A stretch of 64,000 bases of DNA from Phyllobacterium zundukense (GCF_002764115.1 NZ_CP017943.1:1-64000), one strand, 5' to 3'. Shown: positions 26,927-36,358, counted from the first letter of the stretch. Program-made: numbers and translations. The notes: generated from the sequence alone by a model not told the origin.

Positions 26927-27939
26927 CAGAAGCAAGCACTGAACAAGCGCTCCGTAGGGATAGCGCGCCGCTCGCGATCCGGCAGAGGGAAAGCATCGTC
27001 AGCACTTATCGAACCGAAATCGCCATCGCCGGCGCGATCGTCCTGTTGGTGTTCGCCGTCGGCTCGCAGGTTCCGCAGGCTCTGAGCTGGGGCAATTTTG
27101 CTAACATCACGCAGGCTGGCGCACCGCTCATCATCATGTCGCTCGGCGTCTTGCTGGTCGTCATCACGGGCGGCATCGATCTTTCCGTAGGATCGGTCTT
27201 TTCGCTGACCGGCATGGTAACCGCGCAGGCCATGGCGAACGGACTTGGCGGCATCAGTGCCAGCCTCATCGGGCTCGGTGTCGGCCTGGTCTTCGGTTCG
27301 ATCAACGGCTTTCTCGTCACGATCGCTGGCCTGGCACCCTTCGTCGTCACGCTGATCACCTTCGCCGTTGCCGGTTCGCTCGCCTTCATCGTCACCAACG
27401 GGCGTTCCATGCCGATCGGTGACCCGGATTTCTGGCTGCTGAACAGCGGCAGCATAATTCCCAGCATGCCGAACTACATCCTGTTCTGCATCGTGCTCCT
27501 GACCGTCACTGAGATCTTTCTGAAGAAACTGGTGGCTGGGCGGTGGTTCTATGCTGTCGGCAGCAGCGCGCCCGCGGCGTTCCTGCTCGGCATCCCGGTC
27601 AAGCGCACCAAGTTCCTAGCCTATGTTGCGTCATCGCTCCTAGCCTCATTCTCCGGCCTCCTGACGATCTCCTATATCCTGAACGCCGAATCGACGGCGG
27701 GCGCAAACCTGATGTTGCAGGCGATCGCGGCGGTCGTCATCGGTGGTGCAAGTCTCCTGGGGGGCACGGGGACCGCTATCGGCGCAGTGCTCGGCGCGTT
27801 GATGATCACCGTCATCCAGAACGGGGTCAATCTCATCGGAATCAACAGCTTCTGGCAGGGCTCGGTCACCGGTGTTGCAATCCTGATCGCCGTCCTGATC
27901 GACCGTTTCAGCAAATCCCGGCGCGGTGCCGGCGGATAA
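26923..27939 (+). CDS. Ribose-type sugar ABC transporter permease (RbsC-like)
   Basis: 338 residues with a charged cytosolic N-terminus of about 30 residues and about nine to ten membrane helices. Family signatures: [20 protein letters not shown] near residue 82, and [38 protein letters not shown] near 270. ATGA overlap with the ATPase gene. It forms the homodimeric channel of the CUT2-type importer. Confidence 0.93.
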   Translation: MTEASTEQALRRDSAPLAIRQRESIVSTYRTEIAIAGAIVLLVFAVGSQVPQALSWGNFANITQAGAPLIIMSLGVLLVVITGGIDLSVGSVFSLTGMVTAQAMANGLGGISASLIGLGVGLVFGSINGFLVTIAGLAPFVVTLITFAVAGSLAFIVTNGRSMPIGDPDFWLLNSGSIIPSMPNYILFCIVLLTVTEIFLKKLVAGRWFYAVGSSAPAAFLLGIPVKRTKFLAYVASSLLASFSGLLTISYILNAESTAGANLMLQAIAAVVIGGASLLGGTGTAIGAVLGALMITVIQNGVNLIGINSFWQGSVTGVAILIAVLIDRFSKSRRGAGG

Positions 27940-27977
27940 CACGGCGTAATGCCGGTTCTTTGGAGGAGGGAATACGC

Positions 27978-28961
27978 ATGAGGAACAAGATGAAGATAGC
28001 GCTTGCCGTGGCAGCCAGCCTTGCGCTTGCGGCGGGGTTTGGATTGGCATCGCCCGCGCAAGCGGAAGACAAGAAGGTCGTTGCCTATCTCGCGCCCTCG
28101 CTCGATATCTCCTACTGGCAATGGGTGGGTTACGGCGTGAAGCAGAAGGCGAAGGAGCTCGGCATGGACTATGTCGAGTTCACCTCGGAGAACTCGCCGG
28201 CGAAGCAGATGGACAATGCCCGCACGGCTGTGACCAAGGGTGTCGACGCGATCGTTATCGGCCCGGTCAGTTCCACCAGCACACCGCCGCTTCTCGCCTA
28301 CCTAAAATCCCAGAACATCCCGATCGCCTTCGCGGGCATCGGCCCACAGCCTGGCCAGGTGGACTACACGTCTTCAGTCACCGCCAACAACTACGAGACC
28401 GGCAAGGCGCAGGGCAGTTTTGTCTGCGCGCTCGCCAAGGAACGGGGCGGCAACCAGGTCGGTATGCTGTCGCTGCCGCAGGACCGCGAAAACGCACAGA
28501 AATATCTGAAGGGAGCCGAGGAGGCCTTCAAGGCCGACGGTTGCGATCTCGTCCAGATCCTCGAAACCCGCGGTCTGACGGTCAATGAAGCGGTGACCCA
28601 GGCAAACGACATGCTGACGGCGCATCCGGACATCAAGGCAATCTATGGCATGTATGACGAGGCCGGAACCGGTGCCGCCAAGGTTCTGGAAACCCGCGGC
28701 CTCACCGGTAAGATCGGCATTGCCGTTGCCGATGGCAGCCCGACCACGATCGCGCTTTTGAAGGGGAAGGCGATCCAGGGCATCTTCTTCCAGGAAGCTG
28801 TCGGGCAGGGGATTGACGGTACGCAGCAGGTCTTCAACGCGCTGACGAACGTCCCGGTGGAAAAGGATCTGGCGCTTGTCATGCCGCTCGTGACGGCCGA
28901 CAAGATCGATTCGCCGGAAGCCAAAGCAGTCATTGCCCGCGTCTTCCCGCCGAGTAACTGA
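27978..28961 (+). CDS. Periplasmic sugar-binding protein (CUT2, RbsB-like)
   Basis: 327 residues. Signal peptide [20 protein letters not shown], cut near AQA-EDK. The mature part has the periplasmic-binding protein 4 (type 1) fold: [29 protein letters not shown] near residue 30, [17 protein letters not shown] near 70, and [24 protein letters not shown] near 205. Trp residues early in the mature chain could stack on a sugar. It follows its permease by 38 bases with GGAGGAGG upstream. Confidence 0.9.
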   Translation: MRNKMKIALAVAASLALAAGFGLASPAQAEDKKVVAYLAPSLDISYWQWVGYGVKQKAKELGMDYVEFTSENSPAKQMDNARTAVTKGVDAIVIGPVSSTSTPPLLAYLKSQNIPIAFAGIGPQPGQVDYTSSVTANNYETGKAQGSFVCALAKERGGNQVGMLSLPQDRENAQKYLKGAEEAFKADGCDLVQILETRGLTVNEAVTQANDMLTAHPDIKAIYGMYDEAGTGAAKVLETRGLTGKIGIAVADGSPTTIALLKGKAIQGIFFQEAVGQGIDGTQQVFNALTNVPVEKDLALVMPLVTADKIDSPEAKAVIARVFPPSN

Positions 28962-28975
28962 CCAATGAAAGCCGG

Positions 28976-29000
28976 GGATGGCGGCGCCGGGCCGCCATCC
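28976..29000 (+). terminator. GC-rich hairpin after the sugar-binding protein gene
   Basis: GGATGGCGGC (28976-28985) and GCCGCCATCC (28991-29000) form a perfect 10-bp stem with a 5-base loop, 15 bases after the stop. There is no T-run, so partial termination or 3'-end protection of the binding-protein mRNA is likely, with the amidohydrolase expressed at a lower level. Confidence 0.55.
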
Positions 29001-29019
29001 TGCCACTCAGGAGCTGCTC

Positions 29020-29916
29020 ATGTCCGACGACTTTCCGATCATCGACCCGCACTTTCATCTGTGGGATCTCGAAACCAACTACTATCCGTGGCTCTCTGAC
29101 GGTGTGAAACCCTCGGCCTTCGGCGACTACACGGCGATCAACAAAACCTACCTCATCGAGGATTTCCTGGCTGACGCCAAAAACCAGAATCTCGTCAAGG
29201 CCGTGCATCTCGATGTCGGTTATGACCCAAGGGATCCGGCGGGCGAGACGCGGTGGCTGCAGGGCGTCGCGGACACACATGGATTCCCGCACGGCATCGT
29301 CGGCTACGCGGATTTGCGCAAGCCGAACGTAGGCGATCTGCTCGACGAGCACATGTCCCATGCGAACTTCCGCGGTATCCGCCAATCGATGAATTTCCAT
29401 AAAGACCCGGGCAAGACCTACCTCACGGACCCGGAGGTGAGCCGTACACCCGAATGGCGGCGTGGGTTCAAGGAACTCGCTCGTCGCAGCTTGAGTTTCG
29501 ACCTACAGCTCTATTACTGGCAAATGGAGGAGTTTCTGGAACTGGCTCGCGACTTCCCTGACGTGCAGATCATCCTGAACCATACCGGCATGCAGGTGGA
29601 TGGTCGGGAACACTTCGAGGCATGGCGCAAAAGCATGCGAACGCTGGCGCAGGCACCCAATGTGGCCTGCAAGATTTCTGGCCTTGGTATGGGCGATTGG
29701 ACCTGGACCAACCAGAGCATTCGACCCTATGTCGAGGAGGCAATCGCTGCTTTCCGCGCAGAGCGCTGCATGTTCGCCTCAAACTTTCCCGTCGATAAGC
29801 TATTCTCCAGTTATGATGCTGTCTTCAACGCATTCAAAGAAATAACCAAAGACTTCACGCTGACCGAGCGCAAGGCGCTGTTCCACGGCAATGCAGAAAG
29901 GATATATCGGTTGTAA
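29020..29916 (+). CDS. Amidohydrolase-2 family hydrolase (lactonase-like)
   Basis: 298 residues of the PF04909 type. Metal motif IIDPHFHLWD near residue 10; LNHTGM near residue 190; C-terminal CMFASNFPVDKLFSSYD with HGNAERIYRL at the end, as in L-fuconolactonase/rhamnonolactonase-like and 2-pyrone-4,6-dicarboxylate lactonase-like members. The start ATG at 29020 follows CAGGAGCTG. As the last gene of a carbohydrate operon with an SDR, hydrolysis of a sugar lactone made by the dehydrogenase is a reasonable guess, not proven. Confidence 0.82.
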   Translation: MSDDFPIIDPHFHLWDLETNYYPWLSDGVKPSAFGDYTAINKTYLIEDFLADAKNQNLVKAVHLDVGYDPRDPAGETRWLQGVADTHGFPHGIVGYADLRKPNVGDLLDEHMSHANFRGIRQSMNFHKDPGKTYLTDPEVSRTPEWRRGFKELARRSLSFDLQLYYWQMEEFLELARDFPDVQIILNHTGMQVDGREHFEAWRKSMRTLAQAPNVACKISGLGMGDWTWTNQSIRPYVEEAIAAFRAERCMFASNFPVDKLFSSYDAVFNAFKEITKDFTLTERKALFHGNAERIYRL

Positions 29917-30007
29917 GGCGGGCTGCGCAAACCCGTCTAGGGCTCTGACAGTCCACGCCGAAAATCGCTATTCTTCGGTGAGTGTGGCTGGCGGGTTCGA
30001 AGAACGC

Positions 30008-30210
30008 TACGCTACTAGCTTCGGTACGTGCCGCTCGACCAATAGCAGGAATCGGGTGTTGCGAGCCCCCCGCAACCAACAACGACGAAAAAACCTCGGT
30101 TATCCAATAGGTTACTGGGTTTTTTGCGTTGCCCGATATCGCTGCTGCGATTCTGTCTCCCATAAAATCAGCTACTTAGTCCGCAGGTGCAGACCCCCGC
30201 AAGCAATTGC
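30008..30210 (+). repeat. Intergenic repeat, copy A (about 200 bp; subtype with copy D)
   Basis: Shares the ordered blocks CTCGACCAAT-GCAGGAATCG, CCGCAACCAAC, ATCCAATAGGTTAC, GATATCGCTGCTGCGAT, ATAAAATCAG-TACTTAG and CAGGTGCA with the copy at 56731-56939. The outer blocks are shared with the two other copies. It lies in the 340-bp gap after the carbohydrate operon. It has no coding potential. This is the most diverged copy near its right end. Confidence 0.8.
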
Positions 30211-30258
30211 TCTGCACGCTCACCTTCCTCGTGTAGAAGTCCGAGTGAGATCGGGTGG

Positions 30259-30711
30259 CTATAGCTTCTTTTTTTTTGGCGGATTGTCCAAGTCATACTG
30301 GGTCCGGGATTGACGGATGCGGCCATGATGTTCGGCGGTCCAAACGACAAGGGCCGAGACCGGTCCGAGCAGCGATTGACCCAGTTCCGTCAAACCGTAC
30401 TCCACACTCGGGGGCCGCGTCGGGAAAACTTCACGATAGATAAGGCCGTCGCGCTGCAGACTGCGCAGCGTGCCGGTCAGCATGGCCTGGGATATATCCG
30501 GGATCGCGCGGCGCAGTTCACCGAAGCGATGCGGCCGAAGACCTAAAATCTGCAGAATGAGCGAAGCCCATTTGTCGCCGATATGGGCGAACACATCTCG
30601 CACGGGGCAGTTCTGCGGATCAAAGAGCGCGCTTGCGGGCTCTGCCATCATCGCTTTCACCGTGTCGATGGCCACCTCGTAATCCACTTTCATTCTCGCA
30701 AATGCCGTCAT
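30259..30711 (-). CDS. HxlR-family transcriptional regulator
   Basis: 150 residues. The conserved HxlR region is clear: [20 protein letters not shown] near residue 35, [31 protein letters not shown] near 60-90, and [15 protein letters not shown] near 100. CPVRDV keeps the Cys used for redox or aldehyde sensing in several HxlR-type proteins. It is divergent from a YtfG-like reductase gene, a pairing common in proteobacteria, so it is probably that gene's repressor. Start 30711, with an alternative ATG six codons in. Confidence 0.92.
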   Translation of the reverse strand: MTAFARMKVDYEVAIDTVKAMMAEPASALFDPQNCPVRDVFAHIGDKWASLILQILGLRPHRFGELRRAIPDISQAMLTGTLRSLQRDGLIYREVFPTRPPSVEYGLTELGQSLLGPVSALVVWTAEHHGRIRQSRTQYDLDNPPKKKKL

Positions 30712-30850
30712 GGGTATCCTCCGGAGAACATGGTTCTGAAAAACTGCCTACTTTACGCCTTCTCACTCGTCTGTAATTTACGCCTACTCTGAAATTTAGA
30801 CCAGCCCTGTTTTTGTACTCAGGACGGTCCCCACCAGAATGGATGAAATC

Positions 30851-31750
30851 ATGACTGCAAAGTATCTCGTCACCGGCGCATCAGGTCAGCTTGGCCAGCG
30901 CGTCCTGCATCACCTTCTCGAAACGTCCGGCGTGGAACCCAGCGATATTATCGCGGCCAGCCGCAAGCCTGACACCCTGATCGAATGGGCCCAGAAAGGC
31001 GTTGCCGTCCGTCGCGTCGATTTCGATGACGCGGCATCCATGGAGGACGCTTTCGCGGAGGCGGAACGGGTCCTGCTCATCAGCACAGACGCACTCGACC
31101 GTCCCGGCATCCGCCTCGTTCAGCATCGCGCTGCAATTGCCGCCGCCGAAAAGGCCGGCGTCAAGCACCTGCTTTACACCTCGATGCCCGAGCCGGCCAA
31201 CTCGCCGCTGCTTTTTGCACCGGACCATGAAGGGACAGAATCCGCGCTCACCGCGAGCTCCATTCCCGGCTGGACCATCCTGCGGAACAACTGGTACTTC
31301 GAGAACCTCTATATGAGCGCGTCTACCGTCCTGGCCAGCGGTCAGTGGTATTCGGCAGCCGGCGAGGGCCGCGTCGCCCATATTGCCCGTGAAGACATCG
31401 CCCGCGCGACCGCCGCTGCGCTCGCTTCAAAGAGCGACGACAGGAAAATCTACACGCTGACCGGAGCTTCGTCCTATACGCATCGCGACATGGCTGAGAT
31501 CATCGGCAAGGCTACCGGCAAGGATATCGCGGTGATCGATGTGCCGGTTGAGGCTCTCGTTCAGGGCATGGTTGGCGCAGGCCTGCCTGATCCGGTCGCG
31601 CGGGTCTATGCCTCGATCGACACCATGATCGGCGTCGGTGGCCTCGCAACGATCACATCTGACTTCCAGACCCTGACGGGTGTTGAGCCGCTGGCGTTCG
31701 AGGCCTGGATCGACAGCCAGGCCGATACCCTGAAGTCCATGGTGAAATGA
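30851..31750 (+). CDS. NmrA-like NAD(P)-binding oxidoreductase (YtfG/QorB-like quinone reductase)
   Basis: 299 residues from the ATG at 30851; an ATG at 30839 is also in frame. N-terminal Rossmann motif VTGASGQLGQRVLHHLL, then LYTSMPEPANSPLLFAPDHEGTESAL near residue 115, a hallmark of the QorB/NmrA branch, and WTILRNNWYFENL near 145. It probably reduces quinones with NADPH. It is divergent from and likely controlled by the HxlR-type regulator at 30259-30711. Confidence 0.88.
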   Translation: MTAKYLVTGASGQLGQRVLHHLLETSGVEPSDIIAASRKPDTLIEWAQKGVAVRRVDFDDAASMEDAFAEAERVLLISTDALDRPGIRLVQHRAAIAAAEKAGVKHLLYTSMPEPANSPLLFAPDHEGTESALTASSIPGWTILRNNWYFENLYMSASTVLASGQWYSAAGEGRVAHIAREDIARATAAALASKSDDRKIYTLTGASSYTHRDMAEIIGKATGKDIAVIDVPVEALVQGMVGAGLPDPVARVYASIDTMIGVGGLATITSDFQTLTGVEPLAFEAWIDSQADTLKSMVK

Positions 31751-31849
31751 ACTTCGTCGGCCTGCACCAGGCCGATTCGGGGTCACCCGTTTCCCGCAAT
31801 TGGTGAGGCCTGTGGCGGGGCTTCGCGCTGCTCGTCTCGCAGAAGCGCG

Positions 31850-32198
31850 CCAACTGGCCGGCGACGCTCGATATCACCGAGCCGCCGGCAAATGCCACAT
31901 TCGACTTTGCGATCAGCGCCGCCGCTCCGGTCGCGGCCACCCTCATCGCGCATATGCAGACAACGGCAGGGTGGTGAGCATCGTTCCGGTTCCCGAGGGC
32001 GCTAATGCCGACAGCCGTGTGATCATCGATGAGCTCTATCACCGCACCAATGCCGGCATGCTCGAAGCCGTCGCCCTGGCCGCGTCTCGCGGCGCACTGA
32101 CCATTCCGGTCGCGATGACCTTTCCGCTGGATCAAATCGGCCCGGCCCACAATGCCCTCGCCGCCGGTGTGGAGGGCAAGGTCGTGCTGAGACATTGA
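31850..32198 (+). pseudogene. Zinc-type alcohol dehydrogenase/quinone reductase-like, C-terminal remnant
   Basis: The frame reading DITEPPANATFDFAISAAAPVAATLIAHM is followed, after loss of one base near 31960, by NGRVVSIVPVPEGANADSRVIIDEL in another frame, ending FPLDQIGPAHNALAAGVEGKVVLRH. This is the C-terminal third of an MDR-superfamily quinone oxidoreductase. No N-terminal catalytic domain or nucleotide motif is present. Confidence 0.75.
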
Positions 32199-32466
32199 AC
32201 GTGTGCGACGTCCGTACCGCAAACGTCGGGTGGGGCAGCTCCGGCCCCTACGCCATGTTTGATCCATTAGAGCTCGTCAGCTTCAAGTCATCAGCCTGGG
32301 CCGCCTGCAACATCGTCATCTCCGGAAGAGGGTCTTCTGCGTGTTAGCCCGAAACTGCCGCTACAGTCCCGGGCCATAGATTCATCGTATCAGCGCGAAG
32401 CACCCGAGCCGCCGACAGCAACGATCGAGAAGGGCTGGCCTTCGACAGCGATGGTACGAGTCTCTA
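32199..32466. other. Intergenic space with no recognised feature
   Basis: About 270 bases between convergent relics. No gene, strong hairpin or repeat was identified. Confidence 0.4.
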
Positions 32467-33602
32467 TCAGCGTCTCAGCATCAACGACCCGTACAAGCGA
32501 GTGCCGGTGATCGCGATCTGGCCATCGGCCACGGCAAGACGCGGACGCGGATCGCGCCAGTGGCCGTCCTTGCTACGGGGCTCGGTGACCTTGGCCTTGC
32601 GGACGATTTCGCCCTTGATGACGTCCAGAACGTGCAGGTCGCCATCTTCCGTCAGGATGTAGGCGTTGCGCGGCGTTGCAGGATCAAGCAGGAAGTCGAC
32701 GCGCCGGGTGGGAAGCTCGACCAGACGATACAACTGCTCATTGTCTGGATCAATGAGGACGACCTTGTCCTCGCCATAGTTCCCGAGAAAGAACTGCATC
32801 GCCTTGCCACCGAGGAGCGTGCCCGTATAGCCCTTCGGAAAATCGGCGGGGTAGGCGAGCATTTCAAGCTTTGGCCCGTCGAGGCCGCCCGGCCGAGCAA
32901 CAAGAACACCTTCCTTGCAACCGAAGGCGACAAGACGCGCCGATGTCGCTTCGCCGTGGAGGTCGGTGCAGGTGGCGACGTCGCCTACCTGCTCACCCGT
33001 CTCGTCGATAACCCGAAGACCGCCGCGCGGCGGTAGTTCGTCCGGTTTCGTTTCCGCTTCGATGTTGGGGACAGATACGAGGACATGGCGTCCCATGGTC
33101 ACGGCAACGCCATGATGGGGCTTCGTGGTGTCGACCGTCTTGACTTCCGCCTTACCCTCCAAGAGAGCCGCTTCATCGATAATTTCGGCCTTGCCGCCAC
33201 GATCGTAGAACAGGATTGCGTGATTGTCGTGCGGAACGACGTGGCCGGGACGCTTGCCTTGGAACGTCACGGGCAGGAGTGCGGGATCCGAAACTTCAAG
33301 ATCGCGGTGCTCCCGTGGTCGGAAAAATTGATACCGGTCTTGATGGCGTGCACGATGTCGGCTTCGGTCTGCGCGGCGAACACTGTCTGGCCCGAGGCAC
33401 TGGCCGTCAACGCGGCATAGCCTTTGAGATCGTAACGGCCAAGTTCCTCGCCACTTTCAAGATCGATGGCGCGAACGAAAGGTTGGGTATGGTCGGCCAC
33501 GAACAGACGCCAGGCCTCTTTCGTCTCAGCCATCGCGCCGGGCGCGACAAACAACACGGCGACCGCCACAGCAGCCATTAAGCGGTTTCGGGTGAGAGAC
33601 AG
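32467..33602 (-). pseudogene. aztD: Zinc metallochaperone AztD, single-base frameshift
   Basis: Two adjoining frames together give an AztD-like periplasmic beta-propeller protein. The first runs from the signal peptide (AVLFVAPGAMA-ETKEAWRLFVAD) to KTGINFSDHG. The second resumes with RDLEVSDPALLPVTFQGKRPGHVVPHDNHAILF and runs to 32467. Inserting one base near 33313 restores DHGEHRDLEVS, a continuous His/Glu-containing stretch. The expected N-terminus also lacks an ATG: the frame reads IILSLTRNRLM, so the start is CTG or the ATG at 33578. AztD passes zinc to AztC, which is not encoded here. Confidence 0.85.
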
Positions 33603-33655
33603 TATTATTGGGTTCCTTCCTTCTTTAAACGTAGTTCGCGGTACATCGCGTCCGA

Positions 33656-34642
33656 TTATTCGGCGGCTTGCCGCACCGCTCGGCATTTCGCGAAGCCGTC
33701 GCTGATGAAATCTTTGGGGAGGTCGCGGCCGATGAAGACCAGCCGGGTGACGCGGTCTTCATTTTTCTTCCATGGCCGCTGGTGATCTCCCTCCAGCAAC
33801 ATATGGACGGCCTGGACGACAAATCGGTCGTCGTCACCGGCGAATGAAATGATCCCCTTCATGCGCAGCATGTCCATCCCGAATGCCTGGACCGTCATCT
33901 GCAGCCAGTTCAGGAATTTTCCCGGATCCATCGGCCCGCGCTCGACGAGCGAGAAGCTCGTCACATGAGCGTCGTGCTCGTGGTCATGCGCCTCGTCCAG
34001 GAAATCAGGCTCGACCTCCAGAATGCGGTCGAGATCGAATGCCTTCCGGTCGAGGAGGCTCGCGATATCAACGTCGCAACGCTGGGATCTGATGATGCTG
34101 GCGGCCGGATTGATGCGTCGGATGCGCGCTTCAACCGCCGCAATCTCATTCTCGTCGACAAGATCGGTCTTGTTGAGGATGATCGTGTCGGCAAAGGCCA
34201 GCTGTTCCTGTGCCTCATGCGCCCTGTCGATCTCGCCGAGCAAATGCTTGGCGTCTACCACGGTAATGATCGAATCCAGCCGGGTTTTCGATCGAACCTC
34301 CTCATCGACGAAAAAAGTCTGGGCGACCGGCGCGGGATCAGCCAGGCCGGTCGTTTCGATGAGGATGCCGTCAAAGCGATCGCGGCGGCGCATCAAGCCT
34401 TCGATGATGCGGATCAGGTCGCCGCGCACCGTGCAGCAGATGCAGCCGTTGTTCATCTCGAACACGTCCTCGTCGGACTCGACGATGAGATCGTTGTCGA
34501 TGCTTACTTCGCCAAACTCGTTGACGATGACGGCGAACTTCTTGCCGTGCGGTTCCGTCAGAATGCGATTGAGAAGCGTGGTTTTGCCCGCACCAAGGTA
34601 TCCGGTCAGTACCGTGACGGGAGTGGGCTCGATCTGAGACAT
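33656..34642 (-). CDS. zigA: COG0523 GTPase, zinc metallochaperone-like (ZigA)
   Basis: 328 residues. Walker [11 protein letters not shown] near residue 14, the metal motif GCICCTV near 67, switch/Walker [12 protein letters not shown] near 97, and NKTDLV near 158. A His/Asp-rich loop HDHEHDAH near 223 and a C-terminal CobW_C domain ([23 protein letters not shown]) follow. It is minus strand, immediately upstream of aztD, with a Zur-like box in front of its start. ZigA-type proteins bind zinc and are induced on zinc starvation. Confidence 0.92.
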   Translation of the reverse strand: MSQIEPTPVTVLTGYLGAGKTTLLNRILTEPHGKKFAVIVNEFGEVSIDNDLIVESDEDVFEMNNGCICCTVRGDLIRIIEGLMRRRDRFDGILIETTGLADPAPVAQTFFVDEEVRSKTRLDSIITVVDAKHLLGEIDRAHEAQEQLAFADTIILNKTDLVDENEIAAVEARIRRINPAASIIRSQRCDVDIASLLDRKAFDLDRILEVEPDFLDEAHDHEHDAHVTSFSLVERGPMDPGKFLNWLQMTVQAFGMDMLRMKGIISFAGDDDRFVVQAVHMLLEGDHQRPWKKNEDRVTRLVFIGRDLPKDFISDGFAKCRAVRQAAE

Positions 34643-34704
34643 GATGGTCCTCCTGAATAGTCGGCGCGCTAGCTGCCTTTAATCGACAGACCGGATAAGC
34701 AGAC

Positions 34705-34717
34705 GTTATTACATTAC
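34705..34717. promoter_or_regulatory. Zur-like box 1 (zigA side)
   Basis: GTTATTACATTAC lies about 63 bases before the zigA start; its complement GTAATGTAATAAC matches the alphaproteobacterial Zur half-site pattern (GTNAT...ATNAC). The downstream genes (zigA, aztA relic, COG0523) fit zinc-responsive repression. Assigned by pattern and context. Confidence 0.7.
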
Positions 34718-34734
34718 GTTTCCGATTGACGAAC

Positions 34735-34747
34735 GTAATAACATTAC
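34735..34747. promoter_or_regulatory. Zur-like box 2 (aztA/COG0523 side)
   Basis: GTAAT-AAC-ATTAC, a perfect dyad with five-base arms, 18 bases from box 1 and 33 before the aztA relic start. The pair would allow separate control of the two divergent transcripts by Zur. Confidence 0.72.
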
Positions 34748-34779
34748 CTATGCAGTCGCTGTCAATCCCCGAGGAAGCG

Positions 34780-34929
34780 ATGAGCAACAGTTGCCTGGAA
34801 TTCGAGAACCTTACGCTTGGCTATCAGGGCCATGCCGCGGTTCATCACCTGAGCGGAGAGGTGCAGCGTGGCTCGTTGACCGCCGTGGTCGGCGCAAACG
34901 GATCCGGTAAATCGACTTTGATGAAAGGT
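34780..34929 (+). pseudogene. aztA: AztA zinc ABC transporter ATPase, 5' remnant fused in frame to the next gene
   Basis: From ATG 34780 (after GAGGAAGCG) the frame reads LEFENLTLGYQGHAAVHHLSG, then the Walker A VVGANGSGKSTLMKG, and ends abruptly. The frame stays open through KRWRKAPEKTED into the COG0523 protein that starts at 34969. The remaining 80% of the ATPase, plus aztB and aztC, are absent. A deletion joined the regulated 5' end of the azt operon to a metallochaperone gene. Confidence 0.82.
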
Positions 34930-34968
34930 AAGCGTTGGCGCAAAGCACCCGAGAAGACGGAGGATGAC

Positions 34969-36039
34969 ATGAGGCAGCTCTACGAGCCCGTGCCGGTCAC
35001 CCTTCTGACCGGCTTTCTCGGATCGGGGAAGACAACGCTGCTGAACGACATTCTGGCTGATCACCGTATGCAAGGGACAGCCGTTATCGTCAACGAGTTC
35101 GGCACGGTGCCGATCGATCACGACCTGGTCCGTACGGGCTCCGAAACCTACTTCCGGACGACCACGGGCTGCATTTGCTGCACGGCGACCAGCGACATCA
35201 GAAGCTCTCTCTCAGAACTTCACGAAGCACGGATTCGTGGGGACATACCACTTGTCTCACGCGTCGTGATTGAGACGACCGGGCTCGCCGACCCGGCACC
35301 TATCATCAACAGCATCATTCCCGGAGGCGCGCCTGCAATGGGGCTGAGGGACCATGTCGTGGCCCGGCACTTCCACCTTGCGCGCGTTGTGACGGCTTTC
35401 GATGTGCTCAACGGCCGCGCAACGCTCGACAGTTTCCTGGAGGGCTGGAAGCAGCTCGCCTTTGCCGATCATGTGGTCCTGACGAAGACTGATATCGCCG
35501 ACACTGGTCACGACTGGCGAGAAGAGCTGAGGGCTCTCAATCCCGCGGCAGTCTATCACGATCGCCATCGACAGGGGTTTGATTTGGCGGGGCTATTTGG
35601 CGACGCCGCTTACTCCGTCTCAGGAAAAGCCGAGGATGTGCCTGGCTGGCTGGCGATGGAAAGGCTCGGCGCTCACCCGGATCATGCCCATGACCCAAAT
35701 CGACATGGCGATGAGATCGAGGCGATCAGCTTAAGCCACGATGTGCCGCTCTCGCCCCAGGCAGTTGACACCTTCTTGCATATCGTGACGACCAACATCG
35801 GTTCTGGTCTCCTGCGCCTGAAAGGCATGTTCGCGCTCACAGATGACCCAGCCCGTCCGCTGGTCGCCCACGCCGTGCAGCACCGGCTCTATCCGCTCCA
35901 GCGCCTCGAACGTTGGCCGGACGAAGACCACCGCAGCCGCGTGGCCCTCATCGGGCAGGACATGCCTGCCAAACCGATCCGGGACTTGTTCGAGGTCCTG
36001 GCTCCGCGTGCGGCGAGGAAAAAGCGGGGGGCGGCATGA
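34969..36039 (+). CDS. Second COG0523 (CobW-like) GTPase
   Basis: 356 residues from ATG 34969, preceded by an excellent CGGAGG site, so it does not need the aztA start. Walker A GFLGSGKTTLL near residue 17, GCICCTA near 70, [11 protein letters not shown] near 107, KTDIAD near 180, His-rich HPDHAHDPNRHGDE near 240, and a CobW_C domain. It is diverged from the ZigA-like protein across the Zur boxes. Predicted role: GTP-dependent zinc handling under zinc limitation. An in-frame read from the aztA relic would add about 63 residues. Confidence 0.88.
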   Translation: MRQLYEPVPVTLLTGFLGSGKTTLLNDILADHRMQGTAVIVNEFGTVPIDHDLVRTGSETYFRTTTGCICCTATSDIRSSLSELHEARIRGDIPLVSRVVIETTGLADPAPIINSIIPGGAPAMGLRDHVVARHFHLARVVTAFDVLNGRATLDSFLEGWKQLAFADHVVLTKTDIADTGHDWREELRALNPAAVYHDRHRQGFDLAGLFGDAAYSVSGKAEDVPGWLAMERLGAHPDHAHDPNRHGDEIEAISLSHDVPLSPQAVDTFLHIVTTNIGSGLLRLKGMFALTDDPARPLVAHAVQHRLYPLQRLERWPDEDHRSRVALIGQDMPAKPIRDLFEVLAPRAARKKRGAA

Positions 36040-36320
36040 GCGAAGCCTTCGTCAATCCACTGGCACGGAATGGACCGTCGGTCATCAGCAGTGCTCGCTC
36101 GATCAAATCCTGGGCACGCGAGTTGCTCACACTACCCGACGAGGCCGTTGTTTCGGTAAGCGCGCTTGCCTGCCATGTGTCCGGCTGCCCCCCAAGAGAG
36201 ACCGTGATCTTCGTGATGCAGGGCGCAGAAACGGTCCAGCTCTCGATCCACAAAGCGATGCAGGACGTGACGGAGGACGACATAGCCCATGCGTTTTCCG
36301 CTGCATCCAACCCCGACTGA
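36036..36320 (+). CDS. Small conserved protein with a CHVSGCPP motif, next to COG0523
   Basis: 94 residues, coupled to the COG0523 gene by an ATGA overlap. SIKSWARELLTLPDEAVVSVSALACHVSGCPPRETVIFVM suggests a compact alpha/beta domain; similar C-x4-C-PP-ET segments occur in small uncharacterised proteins near metal genes as far as I recall. The spaced Cys pair with His between (CHVSGC) could bind zinc. It lacks a signal peptide. Function unknown; a partner or target of the GTPase is the simplest idea. Confidence 0.7.
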   Translation: MSEAFVNPLARNGPSVISSARSIKSWARELLTLPDEAVVSVSALACHVSGCPPRETVIFVMQGAETVQLSIHKAMQDVTEDDIAHAFSAASNPD

Positions 36321-36358
36321 TTTTTGCAACAACATCCAATTGATACGGAGAAAATTCA

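Noticed and set aside
34726..36039. Reading the aztA relic and COG0523 gene as one true fused protein
   Set aside because: The COG0523 part has its own ATG with an ideal CGGAGG site, and the ATPase part stops right after Walker A with no Walker B or signature. It is annotated as relic plus gene, though chimeric translation cannot be excluded.
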